64,000 nt of DNA. It comes from Betaproteobacteria bacterium (lineage in GTDB: Bacteria > Bdellovibrionota_B > Oligoflexia > Silvanigrellales > Silvanigrellaceae). Every line of letters begins with the position of its first letter. Positions within the stretch are counted from its first letter, which is position 1. Position numbers and translations under genes: made by a program. Below, piece by piece: positions 42,202 through 50,347 of this stretch. The DNA is taken from NCBI GenBank assembly GCA_016868315.1, contig VGHE01000002.1, positions 406,466-470,465 on the forward strand, read 5' to 3'. The notes under the pieces were generated by a model. That model searched no databases. It saw only the letters and a program-made list of their open reading frames with translations, and was not told where the DNA came from.

Positions 42202-44072
42202 ACTGGTGGAGTGGAAACAACCTTCTGACGACTCTCGATTACTCTGTGATACTGGCCTACCTTGTTGGCATCATGGTTTTGGGTTTGTGGCTCGAGCGCA
42301 AGGCGCGTGGCGGTATTGATGCCTACTTTCTTGGGAATCGTAATTTGCCGTGGTGGGCTCTGGGTGCTTCGGGCATGGCTTCAAACATGGACATCGCCGG
42401 TACGATGGTCATTGCTGCCCTCATTTATTCAATGGGCGTGAAGGGTTTCTTTATTGAAATCCGTGGTGGGATTGTTCTCATCATGGCCTTCTTCATGATT
42501 TTCATGGGTAAATGGACGCGTCGTGCGCAGGTTATGACTCTCGCAGAATGGATGCGCCTGCGCTTTGGAGATGGCAGGGAAGGGCGTACTGCTCGCCTTA
42601 TCAGTGCCATCATGAATCTCGTGGTTTCGATTTGGATCATCAGTTATTTTGCAGTGGGCGGCGGAAAATTTTTCGGTGAGTTGATGGGAATTGATGACCG
42701 AGTCGCCTCTATCGCGCTCATTCTCATCACCATGGTTTACACTGCGGCAAGTGGCTTCTACGGCGTGGTCTGGACCGATGTGGTGCAGGGAGGCCTTATT
42801 CTTGTGGCCGTTCTCTACGTTATTTATATGGCCATGAGTCAGGTCGAGTTGCCGCAAGAATTTATGGTGTCGGTGCCCAATGGTGCAGGTGGCTTTGAGG
42901 CTGTACGCACGACCTTGAACGACTGGGCAACAATTCTGCCCCCCATGGAAATCAATCTTCCGGGCGAGTATTCGCGCTACAATATTTTCGGTATCACGAT
43001 ATTCTTCTATCTGCTCAAAACCTGCATTGAAGGTTTTGCAGGTGCGGGTGGTTATACAAGCCAACGCTATTGTGCAGCGAAGTCGGATCGTGAAGCGGGA
43101 TTGCTTTCCTTGTTCTGGATCCTGCTGCTGTCTTTCCGCTGGCCATTAGTCATGGGTCTTGCGCTTTTGGGAATCCACTATGGCATGACAACCGGCAAGG
43201 TCATCGACCCGGAATTGGTTCTCCCCACTGTAATTGCCAACTACATGCCCTCGGGCATGAAGGGACTCGTGATTGCCTGTTTCATGGCCGCTGCGATGTC
43301 CACATTCACGGCCATCATCAATGCAGGGGCAGCCTATTGGGTTAAAGATATCTACGAGACGTTTATTAACCCCAAGGCGTCTTCAAAAACCCTCATTTGG
43401 CATTCGCGCGCAGCAACGGTTGGGATCGTACTTCTTGGGCTGGCCTTCAGCTTCGACACTGTAAATATCAATGATATTTGGGGCTGGATCACCATGGCGT
43501 TTGGAACTGGCCTTTTTGTGCCACTGTTGTTGCGCTGGTACTGGTGGCGATACAATGGCTATGGATTCGCAACCGGAACAATCTTCGGAATGCTTGCCGC
43601 TGTGCTTATCCGTGTCCTCAAAATTGAAATGCCCGAATACATGGGCTTCGTTCTGCCGAGCGCCATTTCACTTTTTGGGGCGATTGTTGGAACGCTGCTG
43701 ACCCCACCCACGCCGCGTGAAACGCTTATCAACTTCGTGAAGGTCACACGTCCATTCGGATTCTGGAGCGATATTCACAAAGCACTCCCCGGGGAAGAGC
43801 AGCAGGCCATCCGCACCGAAACACGGCGCGACCTTGCCGCAGTGCTCTTTGCTGTCCCATGGCAGCTTGTGTTGTTCCTGCTTGGCATGGTGGTGGTTCT
43901 CAAGAAATGGGAGAGTGTTGCTGGTTTGCTGGCGCTGTTCGTTGTTTTGTCGTTCGGTCTTTATTGGTTCTGGTTTCGGCATCTGGCAGAATCAGCAGCT
44001 AGGGAGCCCAATCCATTGCTCAACCCAAATTCGGGTTCAGTGAAGTCGGGAGAGGCTTTGCCGGAGAACTGA
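42198..44072 (+). CDS. Sodium:solute symporter (SSS/SGLT family)
   Basis: A 624-residue membrane protein with about 13-14 helices begins with LDYSVILAYLVGIMVLGLWLERK and has FLGNRNLPWWALGASGMASN, the usual TM1-TM2 region of the SSS family. A GFYGVVWTDVVQGG segment and the later AAAMSTFTAIINAGAAYWVKDIY are the other family signatures. It takes up a sugar or other solute with Na+. Because it is co-transcribed with cytoplasmic glycan enzymes, a mannose-containing disaccharide or small oligosaccharide is the probable cargo (inference). It overlaps the epimerase stop as ATGA and ends 2 bases before the haem lipoprotein ATG. Confidence 0.92.
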   Translation: MNWWSGNNLLTTLDYSVILAYLVGIMVLGLWLERKARGGIDAYFLGNRNLPWWALGASGMASNMDIAGTMVIAALIYSMGVKGFFIEIRGGIVLIMAFFMIFMGKWTRRAQVMTLAEWMRLRFGDGREGRTARLISAIMNLVVSIWIISYFAVGGGKFFGELMGIDDRVASIALILITMVYTAASGFYGVVWTDVVQGGLILVAVLYVIYMAMSQVELPQEFMVSVPNGAGGFEAVRTTLNDWATILPPMEINLPGEYSRYNIFGITIFFYLLKTCIEGFAGAGGYTSQRYCAAKSDREAGLLSLFWILLLSFRWPLVMGLALLGIHYGMTTGKVIDPELVLPTVIANYMPSGMKGLVIACFMAAAMSTFTAIINAGAAYWVKDIYETFINPKASSKTLIWHSRAATVGIVLLGLAFSFDTVNINDIWGWITMAFGTGLFVPLLLRWYWWRYNGYGFATGTIFGMLAAVLIRVLKIEMPEYMGFVLPSAISLFGAIVGTLLTPPTPRETLINFVKVTRPFGFWSDIHKALPGEEQQAIRTETRRDLAAVLFAVPWQLVLFLLGMVVVLKKWESVAGLLALFVVLSFGLYWFWFRHLAESAAREPNPLLNPNSGSVKSGEALPEN

Positions 44073-44074
44073 GA

Positions 44075-45274
44075 ATGAGCGTTGAAGTTGCCTCTCGCGG
44101 TTTCGTGCTAAACATCTCTGTGGTTGGCATGGCAGGGTTCTTAGCCGCGGGATGCACTCCCATTAAGTCCTGGTTTGCAGGAAGTTCTCGCACCCCTGAA
44201 TCTGCTCCAGCAAAAGCAACCGAGCAACCCAAGCCGCTTGTGAGCAACGCCTTTGCATATGCTCGTTATGTTGCATTGAATTTGGAGTCAGCTCCCAACA
44301 AGGAACTGCCTCCGGCCGAGGTTGAGCGCATTCTTTTGCAATCGGCGGTCAATTCGAAAATCAACCCTGAGACCACAATTCAGCTGCTCAGCACTCGAAG
44401 TCCGTCGAACTCAGAGGCCGGCAAAAGCACGAGCCAGCTGCGTTTGGAGGAATTTCAGGCGCAATCTCAGAGCTGCGTGGCTCAATTTGAGAGCCTCAAA
44501 GAGTGTTGTCAGGCTTTCGCCTGGCCTCTGGCAGTTTTGCCGCAGCTCACCAAACTCGACTCAAGCAGGTTGCTCTCTCTTCAAGATTCGACCAAGAGCC
44601 AGGCTGGGAAAGCAGAAATTTTGAAAGGCTGGGTAACGCTCGGAACGGATACGCAAGTTGATGCAACAGATACCCCGGCTGCAACCGATACCCCGGCTGC
44701 AACCGATACCCCGGCTGCAACCGATACCCCGGCTGCAATCGGAACCACCTATCGATTGTCGGGTCTTAAAGCTTGGCTCGGAGTCTGCCACGTTGTGATG
44801 TCGGGAGCTCCATCGACACTCGCTGAATTTAAGCAAACGTTGGGTAGCACCCTTGCTGACAGAAGCCTGTGGAGCCAGGATTTGCATGCCCGCAGCCGTG
44901 CCAAGCGCGGCCCTCGGCGCGTCTTTGCGCACCGCGACGGGCAAATTTCGCTGGCCGAGACCCTCGCTTCCGATTGTTCGGTCAAGGAAACAGAGGTGAT
45001 TCGCCGCAGGCGCGATGGCGCTTTGGACTACTGGGTTTATGATGCCGAAGGGCGGCTCACGCCGGTGAGCCATTTTCCCGCCCCAAATAACGATAAGGGC
45101 TTTGTGACGGTAGAAAAACTCTCGCCCGACAGCTGCATGGGATGCCACTATAGTTTCGATACCCGCCACTTCGACCAACTGAAGGTTTCGGCCGAAGCTC
45201 TGCGTTTGCCGAAAACCCTTGATCTTCCGGTGGTCTGCCTGAAGCCTGGAGATGCCCTGGCCGAGGACAATTGA
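44075..45274 (+). CDS. Mono-haem c-type lipoprotein with in-frame hexapeptide repeat
   Basis: The 399-residue product has a lipoprotein signal (FLAAGC, Cys27) and one haem-attachment site CMGCH at residues 354-358 (45134-45148) in SPDSCMGCHYSFD. Other Cys pairs occur in the middle (SCV, ECC). An in-frame ATDTPA repeat (four units) lies near residue 200. The region after it (YWVYDAEGRLTPVSHFPA) resembles periplasmic haem proteins of unknown function. It is the last gene of the mannoside operon, 2 bases after the symporter, with GGAG 8 bases before the ATG. Its link to sugar uptake is unexplained. Confidence 0.75.
   Translation: MSVEVASRGFVLNISVVGMAGFLAAGCTPIKSWFAGSSRTPESAPAKATEQPKPLVSNAFAYARYVALNLESAPNKELPPAEVERILLQSAVNSKINPETTIQLLSTRSPSNSEAGKSTSQLRLEEFQAQSQSCVAQFESLKECCQAFAWPLAVLPQLTKLDSSRLLSLQDSTKSQAGKAEILKGWVTLGTDTQVDATDTPAATDTPAATDTPAATDTPAAIGTTYRLSGLKAWLGVCHVVMSGAPSTLAEFKQTLGSTLADRSLWSQDLHARSRAKRGPRRVFAHRDGQISLAETLASDCSVKETEVIRRRRDGALDYWVYDAEGRLTPVSHFPAPNNDKGFVTVEKLSPDSCMGCHYSFDTRHFDQLKVSAEALRLPKTLDLPVVCLKPGDALAEDN
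44663..44734 (+). repeat. Four tandem 18-bp repeats inside the haem lipoprotein gene
   Basis: Units at 44663-44680, 44681-44698, 44699-44716 and 44717-44734 share the sequence GCAACCGATACCCCGGCT; only the first differs, by one base (A for C). A partial copy follows. Each encodes Ala-Thr-Asp-Thr-Pro-Ala. Being 18 bases long, gain or loss of units keeps the frame and would change only the length of a Pro-rich hinge. Confidence 0.95.
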
Positions 45275-45294
45275 TTTCGGCCAACCGGCCGAAA
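45275..45294. other. Perfect 8-pair hairpin after the mannoside operon
   Basis: TTTCGGCC (45275-45282) and GGCCGAAA (45287-45294) flank a 4-base loop, directly after the stop codon. There is no T run on either side, so it is not a normal intrinsic terminator. It may protect the 3' end of the message or act in factor-dependent termination. Confidence 0.55.
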
Positions 45295-45344
45295 AGTCAC
45301 CCATAAATTCGCTCGACAAAATAAGATTTGCGATTTAACCCCTG

Positions 45345-45360
45345 CTCCTCCGAGGAGAGG
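45345..45360 (+). promoter_or_regulatory. Hairpin that would pair with the ribosome site of the patatin-like gene
   Basis: CTCCT (45345-45349) is complementary to AGGAG (45353-45357), which is part of the GGAGAGG ribosome site 6 bases before the GTG start. The loop is 3 bases. Formation in RNA would hide the site. Confidence 0.35.
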
Positions 45361-45366
45361 TGAGAC

Positions 45367-47376
45367 GTGCGCGCAATGACTCATATGACAAAGCTTTTGG
45401 TGCCACTCTGCGTAGCATTTGTAGCGTGTGCTCCTGCGTCTGGAATTCAGCCCGCGTCAGCGAAAGGCGACCTTGCGGCGCACACACAATCGCAGACTCT
45501 TGCGAAGACTTCTAAAAAGACAGCCTGCGTGAGCTTCCAAGGCAACGGCGTTTATTTTGCTTCGCATGTGGGTGCTCTCATTTCGTTGCTTGAAAACAAC
45601 TACGAACCAGTTTTTGCAACGGGTGGTTCGAGTGGAGCGATTCTCGCGAGTGTTTCGCGCGCGCTCGTGGAAAATCCCTCTTTGCGCGGAGCCGATGGTA
45701 GTTTCGCACCACAGAAAGCTGCAGTCCTGCTCGCTTCAAGTTCACCTGTGATTGAGTCTGTGTTGTTTCTGCCTCGTTTTACAACGCCACTGAGTCTCCT
45801 CGATTCTTTCGATGTCTTCTTTTCGGGTTCAGCCGCAGGTGTGCTCAGTGCAACCCCCAGAGACGCATTGGTGCATTCAGAGTCGATTGTTGGACAATCA
45901 ACTCTCGTTATCGATTTTTTTCGTTCCTTGGACTTTTCAGTTGCCTTAGCAGAGAGAAATCTCGCAGAGCGTGAGCGCAAGATTGCTGCGCTGTGGCGCT
46001 CATTTTCGGATGCTATTCGGGTTACTCCCGAGGAGTTTGCAGATGCAATTTTTGTGCCGCGCTCTCGTCTCGTTGCAGAAGGGCACATGCACATCGTTCA
46101 AATTCAAGATAGATTCTTTCGCCTTTACCGCAGCAAACAAGACACGATGGTGAATAATTTCCGCACGCGGCAGGAACAGTGGAACCAGCTGCTTGAGGGG
46201 AATTTTGAAGTCTTTGGTTTGAACAATCCTGAGAAGCGTCGCTCTGTTTTGAAAAACATCCTCGAAGCCATTCGTGGAGTCGAAAGTTTTGACTCGCTTA
46301 CTGCCACTCTCTCTGGTGATTTTCTACTGGCCGATCCCGACCGCGTTTATCGCGCATTTGATGGGTTTGATTCACGCACAGGGCGCTCCATCGAAATTCC
46401 ATCGAATGTTGTACTTCATACAACTGCGCGGCGTGCCACCAGGAAGTTAAATGAATGGAACGAGATTCCCGGCCTTGAAAGCCTGCACCATGTTTACATG
46501 AGCAACTCCCGGCAAGCTGTGCATAATGCTCAGGCTCTGCACAGACCCGAGAACAATCCGCTCCAGCCGTCCGACAAATCCAAATCTCCAGTGATTCCCA
46601 CCGAGCGTATTGTTGCCACTGCTTTGGGGCTTGGTCCAGCGCTTGCGGCAACCACAGGTGAGCCCACAGCATTTGTGCGTTTGCCTATTGCCCTTGATGT
46701 GCCTGCACGTGAGCGTCTGGCATGGGTTTCAAACCAGGAACAATTGATTGGTTCGGGCGGTTGGTTGGAAAAAGTTTCTTTGGGAACAGCCACAAAATTT
46801 AATGAGTGTGCGCCTCAAAACGTTGACCTCTACTTCTACACGTCCGACGGCGAGGGAGTGAATCGGTTTGCAAAAATGCTTTTCCTCGGGCTGTTCCTCG
46901 ATCAGCCCTTGCGTGGGCTGCTTGCGCGGCAAATTGAGAATCCAAGCGTGAACCTGGGTGCGCTTCTTTCCGGGCAGATTCCAGATAACAAGCCTTTCGA
47001 GACACCCGCCGATAAGCAGAAAGTTTTTAACGGCGTTTTGGAATCAGTTGATACCCTTTTTGCGGAAACACGCGATGCGAAGGCACGTGCGGGGAGTCTT
47101 CCTGTGAATTTTGCGTTCGCCGATCCCTCAAAAATGGGCGGCACTTCCTCAAAAGCTTTGAACGCTGTGTTTCGCTCGAATCGTCGCGCTATGATTTTGG
47201 CAGCCTATGAGTACACACGCAAGACGGCTCTTGAACGCGGTTTGGGCAGCGCGAGCCTGCCCCTGTGGAACAAGCAACTCGATTCAGTTCTCGGGCAAAC
47301 CAAGCCCGACGATGTTCTTGCCGTTGTCTCCGACACCATGCCGCGTTTGTCGATCACTGAGGGATTTTCGAACTAG
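45367..47376 (+). CDS. Patatin-like phospholipase-type lipoprotein
   Basis: The 669-residue protein has a lipobox FVAC (Cys21) and a patatin-like N-domain. That domain has CVSFQGNGVYFASHVGALISLLE with an oxyanion-type Gly-rich loop, then GGSSGA, where Ser88 is the GxSxG nucleophile. The partner Asp of the Ser-Asp dyad is not certain; SDGE in the C-terminal third is a candidate. The size is well above the usual 300-400, with a long helical middle. It is probably an envelope lipase or acyl hydrolase, or a diverged non-enzymatic relative. The GTG start has GGAGAGG 6 bases upstream. It overlaps the convergent receiver gene by 23 bases. Confidence 0.75.
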   Translation: MRAMTHMTKLLVPLCVAFVACAPASGIQPASAKGDLAAHTQSQTLAKTSKKTACVSFQGNGVYFASHVGALISLLENNYEPVFATGGSSGAILASVSRALVENPSLRGADGSFAPQKAAVLLASSSPVIESVLFLPRFTTPLSLLDSFDVFFSGSAAGVLSATPRDALVHSESIVGQSTLVIDFFRSLDFSVALAERNLAERERKIAALWRSFSDAIRVTPEEFADAIFVPRSRLVAEGHMHIVQIQDRFFRLYRSKQDTMVNNFRTRQEQWNQLLEGNFEVFGLNNPEKRRSVLKNILEAIRGVESFDSLTATLSGDFLLADPDRVYRAFDGFDSRTGRSIEIPSNVVLHTTARRATRKLNEWNEIPGLESLHHVYMSNSRQAVHNAQALHRPENNPLQPSDKSKSPVIPTERIVATALGLGPALAATTGEPTAFVRLPIALDVPARERLAWVSNQEQLIGSGGWLEKVSLGTATKFNECAPQNVDLYFYTSDGEGVNRFAKMLFLGLFLDQPLRGLLARQIENPSVNLGALLSGQIPDNKPFETPADKQKVFNGVLESVDTLFAETRDAKARAGSLPVNFAFADPSKMGGTSSKALNAVFRSNRRAMILAAYEYTRKTALERGLGSASLPLWNKQLDSVLGQTKPDDVLAVVSDTMPRLSITEGFSN

Positions 47377-47803
47377 GAACTTTTGCAAGTTCTGCGCGGT
47401 CTTCAAGAAGATCGTTGTGCCTCTCACCGAGTTTCATGAAGTGCTCGGCTGCAGCTACCAACTCGCGCACCCGAAATGGCTTTTGAAAGATAGCGTCGGC
47501 ACCCAGAGCGTGAGCCTCCTCGCGCGAGACGTCGTCGTAGGCTGTCATAATGAACAGCGCCGGGCGGATAGTCTTGCGAACAGCCGAAATTTGTTTCACC
47601 AATGCTTGTCCTGGTAACCCGGGCATACGGATGTCGGTTACAATAAGTTTTAGGGCTTGCGCGTGTTTTTTCCACAGCTGCTCGCCCTTCATGCCGTCAC
47701 TTGCCGTAAGAACTTCCCAACCACGCTGTTCGAGGTGCCACACAAGCTCTTCGATGATCGAATTCTCGTCATCCACCAACAAAACCAAAGGTCGGTTCTG
47801 CAT
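47354..47803 (-). CDS. Single-domain response regulator receiver (CheY-like)
   Basis: From the ATG at 47803 (GGAGG 9 bases upstream) the protein is 149 residues, almost only a receiver domain: acidic pair Asp11-Asp12, phospho-acceptor Asp57 in IVTDIRMPG, Thr in FIMTAYDD, and Lys in FQKPF. A 20-residue Lys/Glu-rich tail follows. There is no output domain, so it should act by protein-protein contact, as CheY or phosphorelay carriers do. No histidine kinase is adjacent. The frame extends upstream to 47905 with Lys-rich codons but no ribosome site. It is divergent from the unknown gene pair. Confidence 0.88.
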   Translation of the reverse strand: MQNRPLVLLVDDENSIIEELVWHLEQRGWEVLTASDGMKGEQLWKKHAQALKLIVTDIRMPGLPGQALVKQISAVRKTIRPALFIMTAYDDVSREEAHALGADAIFQKPFRVRELVAAAEHFMKLGERHNDLLEDRAELAKVPSSKIPQ

Positions 47804-47954
47804 CAGCAGGTACCTCCACGATTTCCTAATTATTGAATTTGATTCGTCAAAAATATCAGTAACCTTGACCTTTTTTTTTGCCATTCGCGTTATCTTATTC
47901 AGCATTCAGAACTTTTTCCCGATGACTCTTATGATCCGCGGCAAGGAGGTAAGA

Positions 47955-48941
47955 TTGGGCAGCAGCGACGAGAAACCTGCGAAACGGGACGTTGCACGTG
48001 CGACACCGCTGGCACTGAGCCAGCAGTTGGGTGTTCCCGTTTACGATGTGTTGGCCGCGATTGAGAGTGCTCATTTGGAGCCGCTTGATGGCGAAGGCGG
48101 TTTGCTCGAGTACGAAATCAAACCGGTGGTCAGTTCTCTGCTCGAGAATAAACGATTGCAGCAGAGTGCCGAGAACCCTCATGTTCAGCGTCTCTTGAGA
48201 GAGTGTCTTGAAACCTACCAAGATGCGCTACGCCGTATGATTCGAGAAGAGAACAAAACGGCCTACGAAATAAAGCAGATGACCGAGTCGCGTTTTCTTG
48301 AGGTACTTGGGCAGCTCAGTATCTCTTTGGGTCGTCTGGAGGCCTTCGTCGCACAATCTTCACGCGTGCTGAGCCAAATTGATGTGCGCCTTTCAAGGCT
48401 AGCAAGTGGTCAACCTCAGCAAAGCGTTCAGGCTGATTCTATTCCTTCAAGTCAGCCTGGAGCGGAAGGCGATCAGTTGACCCAGGTCGCAAAGACGCTC
48501 CAGCACGCATTCAGCAGCGCACGCGCTCAGCTGCGCTCGCCTGTGTTGTCGCAGCTTACGCAGCAAGAGCACTGGCTTGCGTTTGAATCTCACCTCACTC
48601 AGGTTCTAATGGCTTCGGGGCAGACGTCTGAATCTGCGCGCACAGAATGGTTTGAGAAGGTGAAAGTGCTGTTGCACATGGGCAGTCTCGAGCTGCGCCT
48701 TAACGGACAGGCAGCGTTGGCAGACGTTCGACCTGCATTGGTGAATCAATTTTCAGAACTCCTGAGTCGAATGCCTTCTGAGCAAGAGGTTCTTCCTGGG
48801 TTTGAGGTTTATTTCGACTGGGTGCAAGCAGAGATGCGTAACGGTTACCCTGCGCTTCTTTTGTTTCTGCTGATTGTTCTCAATCGTGGTGCACAGGTGT
48901 CGTGGTCAGGTTTTTTAAGCACATTCGTGAATGAAAGTTGA
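47955..48941 (+). CDS. Unknown protein, first gene of an overlapping pair
   Basis: No family is recognised. The TTG at 47955 is chosen because AAGGAGG lies 5 bases upstream; the open frame reaches back to 47550, but that stretch is the antisense of the receiver gene. The 328-residue product is hydrophilic and helical. About residues 10-70 resemble a small winged-helix or MerR-like fold (RATPLALSQQLGVPVYDVLAAIE). A charged helical stretch (about 85-150, RRMIREENKTAYEIKQMTESRF) and a Gln/Ser linker follow, and the C-terminal half is helical with a hydrophobic end. It overlaps the next gene by 11 bases. The N-terminal fold is a guess from pattern only. Confidence 0.72.
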   Translation: MGSSDEKPAKRDVARATPLALSQQLGVPVYDVLAAIESAHLEPLDGEGGLLEYEIKPVVSSLLENKRLQQSAENPHVQRLLRECLETYQDALRRMIREENKTAYEIKQMTESRFLEVLGQLSISLGRLEAFVAQSSRVLSQIDVRLSRLASGQPQQSVQADSIPSSQPGAEGDQLTQVAKTLQHAFSSARAQLRSPVLSQLTQQEHWLAFESHLTQVLMASGQTSESARTEWFEKVKVLLHMGSLELRLNGQAALADVRPALVNQFSELLSRMPSEQEVLPGFEVYFDWVQAEMRNGYPALLLFLLIVLNRGAQVSWSGFLSTFVNES

Positions 48942-50205
48942 TGACACGATGTGGAACTTGCGCAGTTTGGATGTTTCCAATCCTACCGCTTTGGTGGTGT
49001 GCACCGGACTCGATTGGGGCGCAGGTATTTATGTTTACGCACCCCGTCGTGAAGCATTGTTTCTCGGGCTGTGTCGTAAAAGCTTGAGCCCACTAAGCCG
49101 AGTGGTGTTCAATTTCAATCCGCGCGCTCAGCTTTTTCGCAGTCTTGCGAAGGTTTTCTCGATCTCAGAGCGGCTTCTGGATTTGACACTCAACGAGAAC
49201 GACGATGCTAAAATCGGTGCGTGGTTAAGCGGTGCGCCAACATCCTTGGGCGGGCAGCGCAACGCTGAAAATCTGCTTGTGATTTTGCGAGCCGAGGTCA
49301 TGTATCTCTTTGGTTCTGTGTGCGCTGTGGTCGCTCAGCACAACAAGCAAGATTACACACGCTTTTTTGACTACTTTGCAGCAGTCAATGGCCAGCGCGA
49401 CGAACTGGTACCGCTCATTGTGGAAACCGTTCTCGGCAAAGAGCTGCGCTACATTTTTGAGAATCTCTGCGGGCAGTATTACTTTCAATCTTCTTCCCGA
49501 CAGCAGCGCCGCAAAGAATGGTTATTTCAGGCCGAGCGTGTCTTGAGTGAGTTGTGTGCTGCTCCGTTTGAAGCTGAGTGGGATACCAAACAGCTTGAGA
49601 CACTGATGGTGTATTCAAGTGCAGATTTAAATGTTGCGAGCAAATTGAACCAGGCGCTGTTTTTGCCGATGTGTAGCTCAAATTCCGAAGCAGATACGTA
49701 CCCTCCACTTGAGAGCAGTGTGGCTTTGTTACTCGATAAAGGCGCGACTGATTTTATTTACGTCAACTCGTTCGTGGAGCAGCTGCGGTGGGTCGAGCGT
49801 CTCGCTGTTTCCCGGCAGCGTGCGCGGCTCGATGCCGTGCGTGAAGATCCGCTACGCAGCCAGTCCTTTTTTGATGCACGCTCAGGGCGCAGTGGGGTTC
49901 TAATTCTGACCGACTCAACTTTGAATGAACTTGAGAATGTGCTGCAGGCGTTTCCTCTCACAAATTTTTCGCTGCCTGTACAGGAGACTCTCGAGACGGC
50001 GTTTGAAGTCCGCGCAATCCGCAGCGCTGCAGGGATTCCAGTGAGTCCGCAGTACGATCCTTTCCAATTGGCACAGGCCTTTGTGCGCAGAACTCATCCC
50101 CAAAAGCAGTCGGAGATCTTCGCCACACCTGCTGGGCTTGAATTTTTTATTTCGGGGCTCAAGCTATCGGAGGAGGAAACGGTTTCCTGGAATACCTGCC
50201 CTTGA
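48931..50205 (+). CDS. Unknown protein, second gene of an overlapping pair
   Basis: The 424-residue protein has no signal peptide and no recognised domain. It begins with alternating hydrophobic strands (ALVVCTGLDWGAGIYVYAPRREALFLGL), becomes helical in the middle, and ends in EETVSWNTCP with several Cys along its length. The ATG lies 11 bases inside the preceding gene and has no clear ribosome site, so translation is probably coupled and the two proteins are likely made in fixed ratio. ATG 48949 is an alternative start. Function unknown. Confidence 0.68.
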   Translation: MKVDDTMWNLRSLDVSNPTALVVCTGLDWGAGIYVYAPRREALFLGLCRKSLSPLSRVVFNFNPRAQLFRSLAKVFSISERLLDLTLNENDDAKIGAWLSGAPTSLGGQRNAENLLVILRAEVMYLFGSVCAVVAQHNKQDYTRFFDYFAAVNGQRDELVPLIVETVLGKELRYIFENLCGQYYFQSSSRQQRRKEWLFQAERVLSELCAAPFEAEWDTKQLETLMVYSSADLNVASKLNQALFLPMCSSNSEADTYPPLESSVALLLDKGATDFIYVNSFVEQLRWVERLAVSRQRARLDAVREDPLRSQSFFDARSGRSGVLILTDSTLNELENVLQAFPLTNFSLPVQETLETAFEVRAIRSAAGIPVSPQYDPFQLAQAFVRRTHPQKQSEIFATPAGLEFFISGLKLSEEETVSWNTCP

Positions 50206-50347
50206 ATGAGGCAAGGTGCTTGCTTCACATTTCGCCGCCACTGGCAATTCAACTTTTGAGTGTCCTCTGACTCACCCATCTTCCGCCAATCCAATTATCC
50301 TGACCTTCAAGCATGTGTTCCAAAAATGCAGGTGAGGGGGGATTTTT

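Noticed and set aside
44663..44734. CRISPR-like tandem array
   Set aside because: Units are contiguous without spacers, 18 bases long and inside a coding frame, so this is a minisatellite-type repeat.
44561..45319. 252-codon minus-strand frame containing a Gly-Cys-Ser-Arg repeat
   Set aside because: The repeat is only the antisense of the 18-bp tandem array in the haem lipoprotein gene.
47804..47905. N-terminal extension of the receiver protein (Lys-rich, start at 47905)
   Set aside because: No ribosome site there, while GGAGG precedes the ATG at 47803, where the receiver fold begins.
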